Of a DNA stretch of 15,722 bases, positions 1 to 7,016 are shown piece after piece. Position 1 is the stretch's first letter; every line of letters starts with the position of its first letter. The notes below the pieces were generated by a model. It was not told the origin of the DNA and did no database searches. It worked only from the letters and a program-made list of their open reading frames with translations. The stretch comes from DASVWH01 sp036389715. GTDB taxonomy: Bacteria; Acidobacteriota; Blastocatellia; Pyrinomonadales; Pyrinomonadaceae. Position numbers and translations under genes: made by a program. The stretch is taken from NCBI GenBank assembly GCA_036389715.1, contig DASVWH010000003.1, positions 1-15,722 of the forward strand, read 5' to 3'.

Positions 1-186
1 GCGCCCGAGCATCTCCTTGGCGTCGCGCCCGACGGCCTCGACGGCGTTGGTGATTTTGTTGATGGCGACGATGGAAGGCTCCGAGACGACGATCCCGCGT
101 CCCTTGGCGTAAACGAGCGTGTTGGCTGTCCCGAGATCAATTGCCAGATCGCTGGAGAAGAGACTAAAGATAGATTTGAAGGCCAT
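1..186 (-). CDS. mreB: Rod shape-determining protein MreB, N-terminal part (cut by window edge)
   Basis: Translation from the ATG at 186 gives 62 residues. They contain the phosphate-1 loop of the actin fold (DLAIDLGTANTLVY), followed by KGRGIVVSEPSIVAI, the standard N-terminus of bacterial MreB. MreB polymerises under the inner membrane and positions the elongation machinery for peptidoglycan synthesis. The start fits the family: a short amphipathic leader (MAFKSIFSLF) precedes the ATP-binding strand, as in membrane-binding MreB of Gram-negative bacteria. No strong Shine-Dalgarno sequence is visible; only a weak GGA lies about 11 bases upstream. The rest of the gene, and any mreCD partners, lie beyond the left edge. 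Its neighbour on the same strand, 194 bases upstream, is a diguanylate cyclase, so co-transcription is possible but not shown. Confidence 0.96.
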   Translation of the reverse strand, partial: MAFKSIFSLFSSDLAIDLGTANTLVYAKGRGIVVSEPSIVAINKITNAVEAVGRDAKEMLGR

Positions 187-380
187 TTAGCTTTGTGTCC
201 ATATCTTATTGAGAATGATTGCAAAACGCAGCGGTAAGCGGTTCGCGCACGTCCGCCCGAGCCTGTAAGCCCGGGGAGAAGGCTGCATCCGGTCAGAGAC
301 AGACCCGCCGAGCAGGAGCGAACTCTTTAAGATACAACGAAGAGGCGCTCAGGCGCTATCTCTAAAACGCTCTTTGAGTG

Positions 381-1973
381 CTATTTGGATGGCGAAAGGT
401 TAGACAAAGGCTCAAGCGTCGGACCGAGCAGCAATTCGGGCTCGTCGGCCGACCCGAGCAGCGGGGCAAAGCGGACGCAATTCTTCCCCGCGGCCTTGGC
501 TTCGTACATGGCGGCGTCGGCCCCTGCGATCAACTGCTGCGGCGATTGCGCGTGGCCCGGGAAGGTCGCGACCCCGAAGCTGGCCGTCAACTTGAGGCGC
601 AGGCGGCGGCCCCCCGTGAAGACGTTGGCCGCGATTTTACGGCGGACGCGCTCGGCGACAAAGGCCGCCTGCTCGAAATGGCTCTCGGGCAGGACGACGA
701 CGAATTCGTCGCCGCCGTAGCGCGCGACCACGTCCGTATCGCGGACCGAAGAGAGAATGATCGTCGCCATCTCCATCAGGACGTGCGAGCCGACCAGATG
801 CCCGTGCGCGTCGTTGACGTTCTTGAAATCGTCGAGGTCGAAGAAGAGGGCCGCGACGCTTGAGCCGTAGCGGCGCGCGCGCTTGACCTCGCTGAGCAGG
901 TAATGGCGCAGGTAACGCGCGTTGTGCAGCTTGGTCAGGTCGTCTGTTTGCGAGAGCCGCTCGGCCTCGGCGATGCGCAGGGCGTTGCCGAGCGCCGACG
1001 CGATGGGCAGGCCGAGCGCGTCCAGCAAAGCTACTTCCCGCTTCGTAAAGCCCCTCTCGCCCTTGCCCTCGCGGACGCCTTCGAGGACGCCCATCAGCTT
1101 CTCGCCGTTGACGAGCGGGACGGCCACCACGCGCCGCCCCTGCTCATTCTTCCTGGTAGTCTTAATTTGAAGGGCGGCTTCGCGCGCAGCTTTCGATTCC
1201 GAGCCGGACAACATCAGGGCGTTGCCGGGCAGGGCGCGCGACCAGTTGCTCTGCGACAGAGAGCGCTCGCTGGCGGTCAGCCCGCGCGCCGCCAGCGGTT
1301 CGAGCCGCGCAGGCTCATTGCCGCTCATCTCGGAAGTCAGGTAGATGGTCCAGCGGTCGGCGCGTGCCAGGCGGGCCAGGCCAGCCAGGGCCACCTGCGC
1401 CGCCGCGCTCTGATCGTTGGTGAAATGCAGCGATGCGACCAGCTCGAAGGCGGTCAGTAAAGTCTGCGTCTTGAGCTTTCGGGGCAGGAGCACGCCGTCG
1501 GGCGGTCCCCCGCTCTCCGTGTCGAGCAGCGGACGCAGAGCGCCCATCGTCCAGCGCTCCTCCAGCTCGCGGACGAGCGCGGGGAGCTGCGCCGGGTCGT
1601 CTGCGATAGCGGTGAAGCCCAGGCGCTTGAGCGTCGCGCCGCTGAGCGCCCGCAGCTTTGACGACCCGCGCTCTTTGCGCGAGCAGCGGCAGGCGACCAG
1701 GGGCAGACCGGGCCAGGCGAGCGCCGCCTGCTGTGCCGCCGCGTGAATCTCCAGAGCGCCCGCCCCGGCCGCCACTTCGTAGAGCACCGCGAGCGGCTGC
1801 CCGTCGGGTTCGCACGCCACTTCGCGCTCGCGCTCGACGACGCCGGGCGCGGTCGGCTCGGCCTCGCGCAGCCTTTTAACCAGGACGGCGATGCCCGCTC
1901 CGTTGAGGATTTCCCTCAGCGCAGGCGCTGGAACTTCGTGAGCGTTCGTTAACAAGACAACGTGCTTCGTCAT
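381..1973 (-). CDS. Diguanylate cyclase with degenerate receiver-like N-terminus, GAF-like region and GGDEF domain
   Basis: This 530-residue cytoplasmic protein should make cyclic di-GMP from two GTP. The GGDEF domain spans about residues 340-502, with the intact signature GGDEF at 420-424. The inhibitory-site motif RDTD lies at 411-414, exactly five residues upstream, so product feedback inhibition is expected. Residues 375-384 (LFFDLDDFKN) and the AMYEAKAAGKN segment near 488-498 are also canonical. Residues about 165-335 look like a GAF sensor domain, by inference from the alternating strand and helix pattern. Residues 1-140 resemble a receiver fold (VVLLTN start, WPGLPLVACR, LKRLGFTAIADDPAQL), but I see no clear phospho-acceptor aspartate, so it would be a pseudo-receiver. 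The ATG at 1973 has GGAG four bases upstream, and 16 bases separate it from the stop of the FecR-domain gene, which suggests one transcript. Enzyme activity is well supported; the sensor assignments are tentative. Confidence 0.93.
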   Translation of the reverse strand: MTKHVVLLTNAHEVPAPALREILNGAGIAVLVKRLREAEPTAPGVVEREREVACEPDGQPLAVLYEVAAGAGALEIHAAAQQAALAWPGLPLVACRCSRKERGSSKLRALSGATLKRLGFTAIADDPAQLPALVRELEERWTMGALRPLLDTESGGPPDGVLLPRKLKTQTLLTAFELVASLHFTNDQSAAAQVALAGLARLARADRWTIYLTSEMSGNEPARLEPLAARGLTASERSLSQSNWSRALPGNALMLSGSESKAAREAALQIKTTRKNEQGRRVVAVPLVNGEKLMGVLEGVREGKGERGFTKREVALLDALGLPIASALGNALRIAEAERLSQTDDLTKLHNARYLRHYLLSEVKRARRYGSSVAALFFDLDDFKNVNDAHGHLVGSHVLMEMATIILSSVRDTDVVARYGGDEFVVVLPESHFEQAAFVAERVRRKIAANVFTGGRRLRLKLTASFGVATFPGHAQSPQQLIAGADAAMYEAKAAGKNCVRFAPLLGSADEPELLLGPTLEPLSNLSPSK

Positions 1974-1989
1974 AAAACTCCGGCTCTCT

Positions 1990-3246
1990 TTAGCTGCCCG
2001 CGCGAGCGGGCGCTACCGAGAGCTGAACCTTGTACTGAGTCCTATTGCCCTGCGGGTCTTCCGCCGCGATGCCGACCTCGCGCGCGCCTTCCGGCGCTGT
2101 GATTTGAAGCTGAAACAGCCCGTCAACGGTCGAGAGCGTGCCGCGCCCGGCGAAGCTGACGGTCGTGCCGGGCTGCGCGCGCCCGCGCACCAGGTAGATG
2201 CGCCCGCCGACGTATTCCGCCGTCACGTTCGAGAGCCTGACGCCCTCGCCCGTCCCCTGGGCCAGGACCATGAACTTCTGCGGCTCGCTCCAATCGCTGA
2301 GCTGCCCGGAGGCTGCCGCCGCGCGCACGCGCCAGAAATAGTCGCCCGGGCGCAGGTCGCTCGCATTAAGCTCGGTCGCCGCCAGCTGGTCGCGCTCAAT
2401 GACGCGGCCCGCCGCGACGAAGAAGGGTGAAGTGGCGACTTCGACGCGGTAATAAGCGGGCTTGCCGGACTGCGGGCGCTGCCAGCGGAGCTGGACGCTG
2501 GCCGAGCCGCCATCCCCGGCCGAGACTCTTTCGAGGTTGCGCGGCGCGGACGGGGCTGGCACGTCGAGCAGCTTCTCATGCCGCCCGAGCGTGCCCGAAG
2601 GGTTGATTGAAACGTAGTCGCCGCCGTGAATGACCGTCTTCTCGCCGTTGTTGGTGGTCGTCTCGATCTGTCCCTGCTGGACGCGAATCTCCTCTGTCCG
2701 GTCCGGGTTGACGCCGAAGCTCGAAGCCGTCTCGGAATTGAGCTTGCTCTGCGACTGGCGTGTCTCGACGACGTTGTTCGCGCCTTCGGGCTGCTGCTCG
2801 GTGCGGACGTTGATCTGGCCCGTGTCGACCTTGACGCGGACGTTGGTTTTTTGCCCGCCTTCGCCGCTCGTATTGTCGCGGATGATGACGGTGCTGTTGG
2901 GACGCACGAGCAGCGTCGAGCCGTCGGCCAGGCTGATGCGCGCGCGCCCGTCCTCCTGCGTCTGGACCGTGTCTCCTGGGTAGAGCTGCGTCTGGCCACC
3001 GGCCATGATGGTCTCGCGCGTCGCGGCGCGGATGACGCGGACATCGCCTTCAAACGAGATGAAGCGCGCCCCGGCGTGAGCGTCGGCGGTCGTTTTCGGC
3101 CCGCCGAAGGGGTTGCCGTAGCTCCTGACGTAGAGAAAAACGGCCGTTCCCAGGAGGGCCAGGATCAGGAGCGTGACGATGATGTAGATTTGCCGCTTCT
3201 GAACTATCCACCAGTCCAGGTCAAAGCGGCCTTGCTTGCTGACCAT
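1990..3246 (-). CDS. Membrane-anchored FecR-domain protein with fibronectin type III-like region
   Basis: The protein is 418 residues if translation starts at the ATG at 3246. An upstream GTG at 3402 would add 52 arginine-rich residues that look non-coding, so I chose the ATG, although neither start has a convincing Shine-Dalgarno sequence. Residues 20-40 form one membrane helix (IYIIVTLLILALLGTAVFLYV) after a charged N-terminus, placing the rest outside the inner membrane. Residues 66-205 match the FecR domain pattern: a GDV start, YPGDTVQTQEDGRARISLADGS, then an LVRPNS strand. Residues 230-328 look like a fibronectin type III module (SAPRNLER start, YYRVEVATS, YFWRVRAA, WSEPQKF). The C-terminus, about 335-410, looks like an Ig-like or carboxypeptidase-regulatory sandwich. 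Classical FecR works with a sigma factor and a TonB receptor; neither is here, so an envelope-structural or carbohydrate-binding role is more likely. It probably shares a transcript with the diguanylate cyclase. Confidence 0.85.
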   Translation of the reverse strand: MVSKQGRFDLDWWIVQKRQIYIIVTLLILALLGTAVFLYVRSYGNPFGGPKTTADAHAGARFISFEGDVRVIRAATRETIMAGGQTQLYPGDTVQTQEDGRARISLADGSTLLVRPNSTVIIRDNTSGEGGQKTNVRVKVDTGQINVRTEQQPEGANNVVETRQSQSKLNSETASSFGVNPDRTEEIRVQQGQIETTTNNGEKTVIHGGDYVSINPSGTLGRHEKLLDVPAPSAPRNLERVSAGDGGSASVQLRWQRPQSGKPAYYRVEVATSPFFVAAGRVIERDQLAATELNASDLRPGDYFWRVRAAAASGQLSDWSEPQKFMVLAQGTGEGVRLSNVTAEYVGGRIYLVRGRAQPGTTVSFAGRGTLSTVDGLFQLQITAPEGAREVGIAAEDPQGNRTQYKVQLSVAPARAGS

Positions 3247-3479
3247 AATAGGAGAAGAATCGGACCTCTGCGGGGCGAAATTAAGCTGCGAGTGACGAAC
3301 GGCGCGGGCGGGAAATCCTGCTCTCCCGCTTTTCTCGATGAGGTGAAGCTCGACAACCGGGCAGCGACTGCGGTTCAATCGCTGCACCGGGAAAATTAGC
3401 ACAATTACGCCGGGGAAGGCAAAAAGAAAATATCGGAAGCCGGGACAGAGCCGGGGAACGGCGGGCCGTTTCCGTTGTT

Positions 3480-4583
3480 TTACGGACGTTTGACGGGCGG
3501 GGCGGGCGGGGCTGTCTTCATCTCGGGCGCGTCCTCGACATCAGCGAAGGGGCGGTTGAAGCCTTCCGGGAGGTCAACGTCTATGTCCCTCTCGGCGCGG
3601 CTCGGCCAGAGCAGCGAGGCTACGACGGAGCCGATCAGCACGGCGGCCACGATTCCGAGCGCGATGCCGATGGGGATGTGGTTAAAGTGCTCGACCTCGG
3701 CCGCGGCGGCGCTCGCCCCGGCAGCATTGAGCGCGTAGGCCACCCCCTTGGCCAGCAGCGGCAGCAGCATCTTGAAGCCGATGAAGCTGAGCACGATGGC
3801 CAGGCCCAGTTTCAGGTAGTGGAATTTTTCGACCACCCCGGCCAGCAGGAAATAGAGCGAGCGCAGGCCGAGGATGGCGAAGACGTTCGAGGTGTAGATG
3901 ATGAAGGTGTCGGTCGTGACGCCGAAAATCGCGGGAATCGAATCAACCGCGAAGACCAGGTCCGTGACCTCGACGATGACGAGCACGAGCAGCATCAGCG
4001 TGCCCGTGCGCCGCCCGTTCTCGACGGTGAAAAACTTTTCGCCGTCATAGTGGCGCGTAATCGGGACAAAGCGCGTCACCAGCCTGACGACGGGATTCTG
4101 CTCCGGGTGAACGTCCGTCTCCTCCTGCCGGAACATCTTGATGCCCGTGTAGACCAGAAACGCGCCGAAAATATATATGATCCAGCCGAACTGGCGGATC
4201 AGCGCCGTCCCCAGAAAGATCATCGTGATGCGCATCACGAGCGCGCCCAGCACGCCCCAGAAGAGCACGCGGTGCTGGTAAATGGCCGGAACCTTGAAAT
4301 ACGAGAAGATGAGGAGGAAAACAAAGAGGTTGTCAACCGAAAGCGAAAGCTCTATCAGGTAGCCAGCGAGAAACTCCGTCCCCTTTTGCTGGCCCAGGTG
4401 CCAGAAAACGAGGCCCGAAAAGAGCAGCGCGAGCGTCACCCAGACGGAGCTCCAGATGACCGATTCCTTGTAGGTCACCGTGTGCGCCTTGCGATTGAAG
4501 AGCCCCAGGTCGAGGCTCAACATCAACAAGATAAAAGCGGCGAAGCCCGCCCAGAGCCAGATCGAATGTTCCATCATCCCCAT
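3480..4583 (-). CDS. TerC/Alx-family integral membrane protein (probable metal ion exporter)
   Basis: The 367-residue protein opens with SIWLWAGF and LDLGLFNRKAH, hallmarks of the TerC family. Family acidic motifs sit in membrane helices: ELSLSVDN at 79-85 and VEVTDLVFAVDS at 204-215. I count about eight to nine hydrophobic helices. The C-terminal tail after residue 328 is charged and then proline-rich (PPAPPVKRP). Members such as Alx and MeeY export manganese, and others give tellurite resistance or help metalate exoenzymes; which applies here cannot be read from sequence. Possible starts are ATGs at 4583, 4577 and 4574. I chose 4583, but the family motif begins only just after the last one. 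No Shine-Dalgarno sequence precedes 4583, and a promoter-like sequence ends 8 bases upstream, so the mRNA may be leaderless. I found no clear yybP-ykoY manganese riboswitch upstream. Confidence 0.92.
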   Translation of the reverse strand: MGMMEHSIWLWAGFAAFILLMLSLDLGLFNRKAHTVTYKESVIWSSVWVTLALLFSGLVFWHLGQQKGTEFLAGYLIELSLSVDNLFVFLLIFSYFKVPAIYQHRVLFWGVLGALVMRITMIFLGTALIRQFGWIIYIFGAFLVYTGIKMFRQEETDVHPEQNPVVRLVTRFVPITRHYDGEKFFTVENGRRTGTLMLLVLVIVEVTDLVFAVDSIPAIFGVTTDTFIIYTSNVFAILGLRSLYFLLAGVVEKFHYLKLGLAIVLSFIGFKMLLPLLAKGVAYALNAAGASAAAAEVEHFNHIPIGIALGIVAAVLIGSVVASLLWPSRAERDIDVDLPEGFNRPFADVEDAPEMKTAPPAPPVKRP

Positions 4584-4591
4584 TTGCCGAT

Positions 4592-4620
4592 AACATAGCA
4601 CTGAGCCCGCCCGCAATCAA
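4592..4620 (-). promoter_or_regulatory. Candidate sigma-70 promoter for the TerC gene
   Basis: On the minus strand TTGATT (4615-4620) and TATGTT (4592-4597) are separated by exactly 17 bases, each matching the consensus at four of six positions. The -10 box ends 8 bases before the ATG at 4583, so transcription would begin at or within a base or two of the start codon. This is seen by eye only. Confidence 0.42.
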
Positions 4621-4637
4621 CCGGGTGCTCCGCCGGG

Positions 4638-4652
4638 CTGCCCTGCGGGCAG
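4638..4652. repeat. Short perfect hairpin in divergent spacer
   Basis: CTGCCC at 4638-4643 and GGGCAG at 4647-4652 form a perfect 6-bp stem with a three-base loop. It lies between the two candidate divergent promoters and could be an operator or a minor structural element. It is short enough to occur by chance in GC-rich DNA. Confidence 0.3.
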
Positions 4653-4696
4653 TGACGCAAATTCGCCGCAGGGGGCGGGCCGGAGTTCTTGACCGG

Positions 4697-4725
4697 TTGC
4701 GGCCTCGGGGGCTCTCCGTTACAAT
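4697..4725 (+). promoter_or_regulatory. Candidate sigma-70 promoter for the ppiD-like gene
   Basis: TTGCGG (4697-4702) and TACAAT (4720-4725) are separated by 17 bases. The -10 box matches the consensus at five of six positions, the -35 box at only three. The predicted transcript would carry a leader of roughly 95 bases before the ATG at 4828. Confidence 0.45.
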
Positions 4726-4827
4726 TCGTCATTTCAGTCGGTCTTCGGCAGGCAATAATCAGCGACAGGCTTTTAACCGCCCGCCTCCGACCGGCCCCCT
4801 TGAGTCCTCATTTGGAAGGTATCGAGA

Positions 4828-6855
4828 ATGCTCAAAAAGTTAAGCAGTATGGAGCGGACGCGGAGTCTGATTATCGTCGGCTTCGCGATATTGATGGCCG
4901 TCAGCCTGGTGATGTTCTACGCGCCCAACCGCAACAGCGGCGCGCTCTCCGACGCCGGGACGGAAGTCCTGGCGCGCGTCGGCGGCGACAACATCCTGGT
5001 CGCCGATTTCAACCAGCGCAAGGAGACGATGCAGCAGAACATACAGGGCATGGGCGGCGGCCAGATTACGCTCGCGCAGCTCGGCTATACGGACGAGCGT
5101 TTCGTCAACGAGCTGATTCAGCAGCGCGTCGTCGCGCAGGAGGCAGAGCGCCTCGGCCTGGCGGCTTCGGACCAGGAGGTCGCCGCGCGCATCCGCGAAT
5201 ACAACAAGGACGCCTCCGGCAAAGTCAACGTCCAGCAGTACATGGAGAGGGTCGGCGATGTTGACCGCTACGAGCGGCAGGTCCGCGATTCGATCTCGGC
5301 CGAAAAGCTGCGCGCCTTCATCACGGCCGGCGTCCGCGTCTCGGACGAAGAGGTGCAGCGCGACTACCAGCGCGGCAACACCACCTTCGGCCTCGTCTAC
5401 GTTCCGGTGGCGGCCGATAAGCTGGCGGCCAAAATCAACCCGAGCGACGAAGAGCTGCGCGCCTACTATGAGCAGCACAAGACGGATTACCGCATTCTCG
5501 AAGCCCAGAAAAAGATTCGCTATCTCTTCATTGACCAGTCGAAGGCGGGCGAGAAGCTACAGATACCGGAGGCGGAGCTGCGCGCCGAGTTCGACAAGCT
5601 CGCGCCGGAGAATAAGGTGGCGGGCGTGCGAGTTCAGCAGATCGTCCTCAGAGTGGCGCATCCAGACCTGGACGCGACGGTCAGGGCCAAGGCGGACACG
5701 CTCGTCGCGCAGGCCCGCGGCCAGAGCGGAAACGCTTCGGAGCAGGACTTCGGCAATCTCGCCAAAGGTAATTCGGAAGACCCGGCGACGGCCAAGAACG
5801 GCGGGATGATGGCGGGCGTCGTCAAGAAGAACCCGAACAAGCCGGACGACCCGTACCAGAAGGTGCTGGACCTCGCGCCGGGCGCAGTCACGGAGCCCAT
5901 CAAGTACAACAACGCTTACTACATCCTGCGGCGCGGCGATGTCGTCAACAAGACTTACGAGGACGCCAAGCAGGAACTGCTCGTCTCGATGCGCAACCGC
6001 AGGGCTTATCTTTCCACCTCGCAGCTGGCCCAGCGTGCCGCCGAGCGTCTCAAGGAGACGAAGGATTTTCAGCGAGTGGCGCAGGAGCTGGCCGCCGAGG
6101 CCAACATGAATCCGGCCGAGATGATTAAGGAGACGCCCTTCGTCAAGCCGGGCGACGACGTGCCTAACATCGGCAGCTCGCAGCAGTTCGAGCAGGCCAT
6201 CGAGCCGCTCAATAATCAGAACGACACGGGCGACCGCACGCCCGTCAAGGGCGGATTCGCCATCCCGATGCTCGTTGACAAGAGAGAGCCGAACTATCTT
6301 CCGAGCTTTGAAGAGGCGAGGGACAAGGCCCTACAGGCACTGCGCACGGAACGCGCCAGGGCGCAGCTCGAAGAGACGGCTCGCAGCCTGGCCTCTGGCG
6401 CTGCCAATGCCAGCGACCTCAAAGCCGCCGCCGAGAGGCTCGGGCTCGAAGCGAAGACCGAAGAGAGCTACAAGCTGGGCTCGCCGCTCGGCGAAGCCGG
6501 GACCAGCCCCGCCGCCGACGAGCTGATCTACGCCCTGAAGGAGGGCGAAGTGACGAAGACGCCCATCAAGATCGGCGATAACTGGGTCGTCGTCGGCGCG
6601 ACCAAGCGCACGGAAGCGGACCTCGCCGAATTTGCCAAACAGCGCGAGACGCTGACGCAGAACGCGCTCGCACAGCGACAGAGCCAGGTCTTCGAGGATT
6701 ATCTGAGCGCCGCGCAGGCGCGCATGCAGAGCCAGGGCAAGATCGAAATCTACAATGACGTGCTGGCCAAGCTGTCGGAGGGCGAAGAGCCCGCCGCCAC
6801 ACTCCCGCAGGGCCTCCAGCGCGGACGCCCGCGACCGCCGCTTCCGACTAGATAA
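4828..6855 (+). CDS. PpiD-like periplasmic folding factor with a SurA-type N-domain and an apparently inactive parvulin domain
   Basis: This 675-residue protein starts at an ATG with GGAAGG eight bases upstream. Residues 13-31 form one membrane helix after a short basic N-terminus, so the bulk faces the periplasm, as in PpiD. Residues 45-225 resemble the SurA/PpiD chaperone domain: the VARVGGDNILVADF motif, ELIQQRVVAQEAERLGL, then VSDEEVQRDYQ. A parvulin-like domain spans about 267-370 and ends in AYYILRRGDVV. Residues 390-640 hold the long helical C-terminal region typical of PpiD, including a second degenerate parvulin-like stretch near 480-600. In active parvulins the first strand carries a histidine (pattern RASHILV); here it reads VRVQQIVL, with glutamine. 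The terminal histidine is also replaced (AYYIL for the usual YHII). It therefore probably acts as a holdase or chaperone for secreted proteins at the SecYEG exit, not as an isomerase. Confidence 0.9.
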   Translation: MLKKLSSMERTRSLIIVGFAILMAVSLVMFYAPNRNSGALSDAGTEVLARVGGDNILVADFNQRKETMQQNIQGMGGGQITLAQLGYTDERFVNELIQQRVVAQEAERLGLAASDQEVAARIREYNKDASGKVNVQQYMERVGDVDRYERQVRDSISAEKLRAFITAGVRVSDEEVQRDYQRGNTTFGLVYVPVAADKLAAKINPSDEELRAYYEQHKTDYRILEAQKKIRYLFIDQSKAGEKLQIPEAELRAEFDKLAPENKVAGVRVQQIVLRVAHPDLDATVRAKADTLVAQARGQSGNASEQDFGNLAKGNSEDPATAKNGGMMAGVVKKNPNKPDDPYQKVLDLAPGAVTEPIKYNNAYYILRRGDVVNKTYEDAKQELLVSMRNRRAYLSTSQLAQRAAERLKETKDFQRVAQELAAEANMNPAEMIKETPFVKPGDDVPNIGSSQQFEQAIEPLNNQNDTGDRTPVKGGFAIPMLVDKREPNYLPSFEEARDKALQALRTERARAQLEETARSLASGAANASDLKAAAERLGLEAKTEESYKLGSPLGEAGTSPAADELIYALKEGEVTKTPIKIGDNWVVVGATKRTEADLAEFAKQRETLTQNALAQRQSQVFEDYLSAAQARMQSQGKIEIYNDVLAKLSEGEEPAATLPQGLQRGRPRPPLPTR

Positions 6856-6865
6856 AGAGGCAAGC

Positions 6866-6964
6866 GGAAGGGTGAAAACCAGGACAACGCAGGGCGCGCT
6901 GATTCTTCGGAGCTCTTAAGCCTTGAATCAAAGCCCGCACGCGCATTCCGGCTTTCACCCTTCC
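6866..6964. repeat. Inverted repeat spanning the convergent spacer
   Basis: GGAAGGGTGAAA at 6866-6877 is repeated as its exact reverse complement at 6953-6964, separated by 75 bases. It lies between the stops of two convergent genes (6855 and 7017). A large-loop hairpin is possible in either transcript, but there is no adjacent T tract, so it is not a classical terminator. It may be two opposed copies of the purine-rich repeat described next. Confidence 0.6.
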
Positions 6965-7006
6965 ACTTTCGTCCTTCCGTTTTCATCCGCACATCTTCAC
7001 CCGCCA
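6951..7006 (-). repeat. Degenerate 14-base tandem repeat, purine-rich on the minus strand
   Basis: Four consecutive 14-base units run 6951-6964, 6965-6978, 6979-6992 and 6993-7006. The first two share 11 of 14 bases (minus-strand pattern GGAAGGnnGAAAgy). Units 3 and 4 match unit 1 at about nine and eight positions. The array ends 10 bases before the stop codon of the transporter gene. Confidence 0.5.
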
Positions 7007-7016
7007 TCTTCCGTCG

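Noticed and set aside
206..222. Fur-box-like sequence (TGAGAATGATTGCAA) upstream of mreB
   Set aside because: Only about 10 of 14 positions match the 7-1-7 consensus, one half-site is poor, and iron control of mreB is not expected.
378..1952. Several long plus-strand frames opposite the diguanylate cyclase gene
   Set aside because: They are shadows of a clearly real gene: composition is Arg/Pro/Ala-biased, no ribosome-binding sites fit, and no domain is recognisable.
3247..3402. N-terminal extension of the FecR-domain protein from the GTG at 3402
   Set aside because: The 52 extra residues are basic and unstructured, and would place a membrane anchor in mid-protein; the ATG at 3246 gives a normal N-terminal anchor.
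3420..3475. Terminator after the TerC gene: hairpin AACGG-CCCG-CCGTT (3457-3470) with T-rich minus-strand DNA at 3420-3432
   Set aside because: The stem is only 5 bp and the T-rich stretch is too far from it for a normal intrinsic terminator.
3678..4598. A 306-codon plus-strand frame opposite the TerC gene
   Set aside because: The TerC reading has conserved motifs and membrane helices; the opposite frame is a charged, low-quality sequence typical of antisense to a hydrophobic protein.
4584..4827. yybP-ykoY manganese riboswitch upstream of the TerC gene
   Set aside because: I could not find the conserved core sequences in the expected order, and the best promoter leaves no leader for it.
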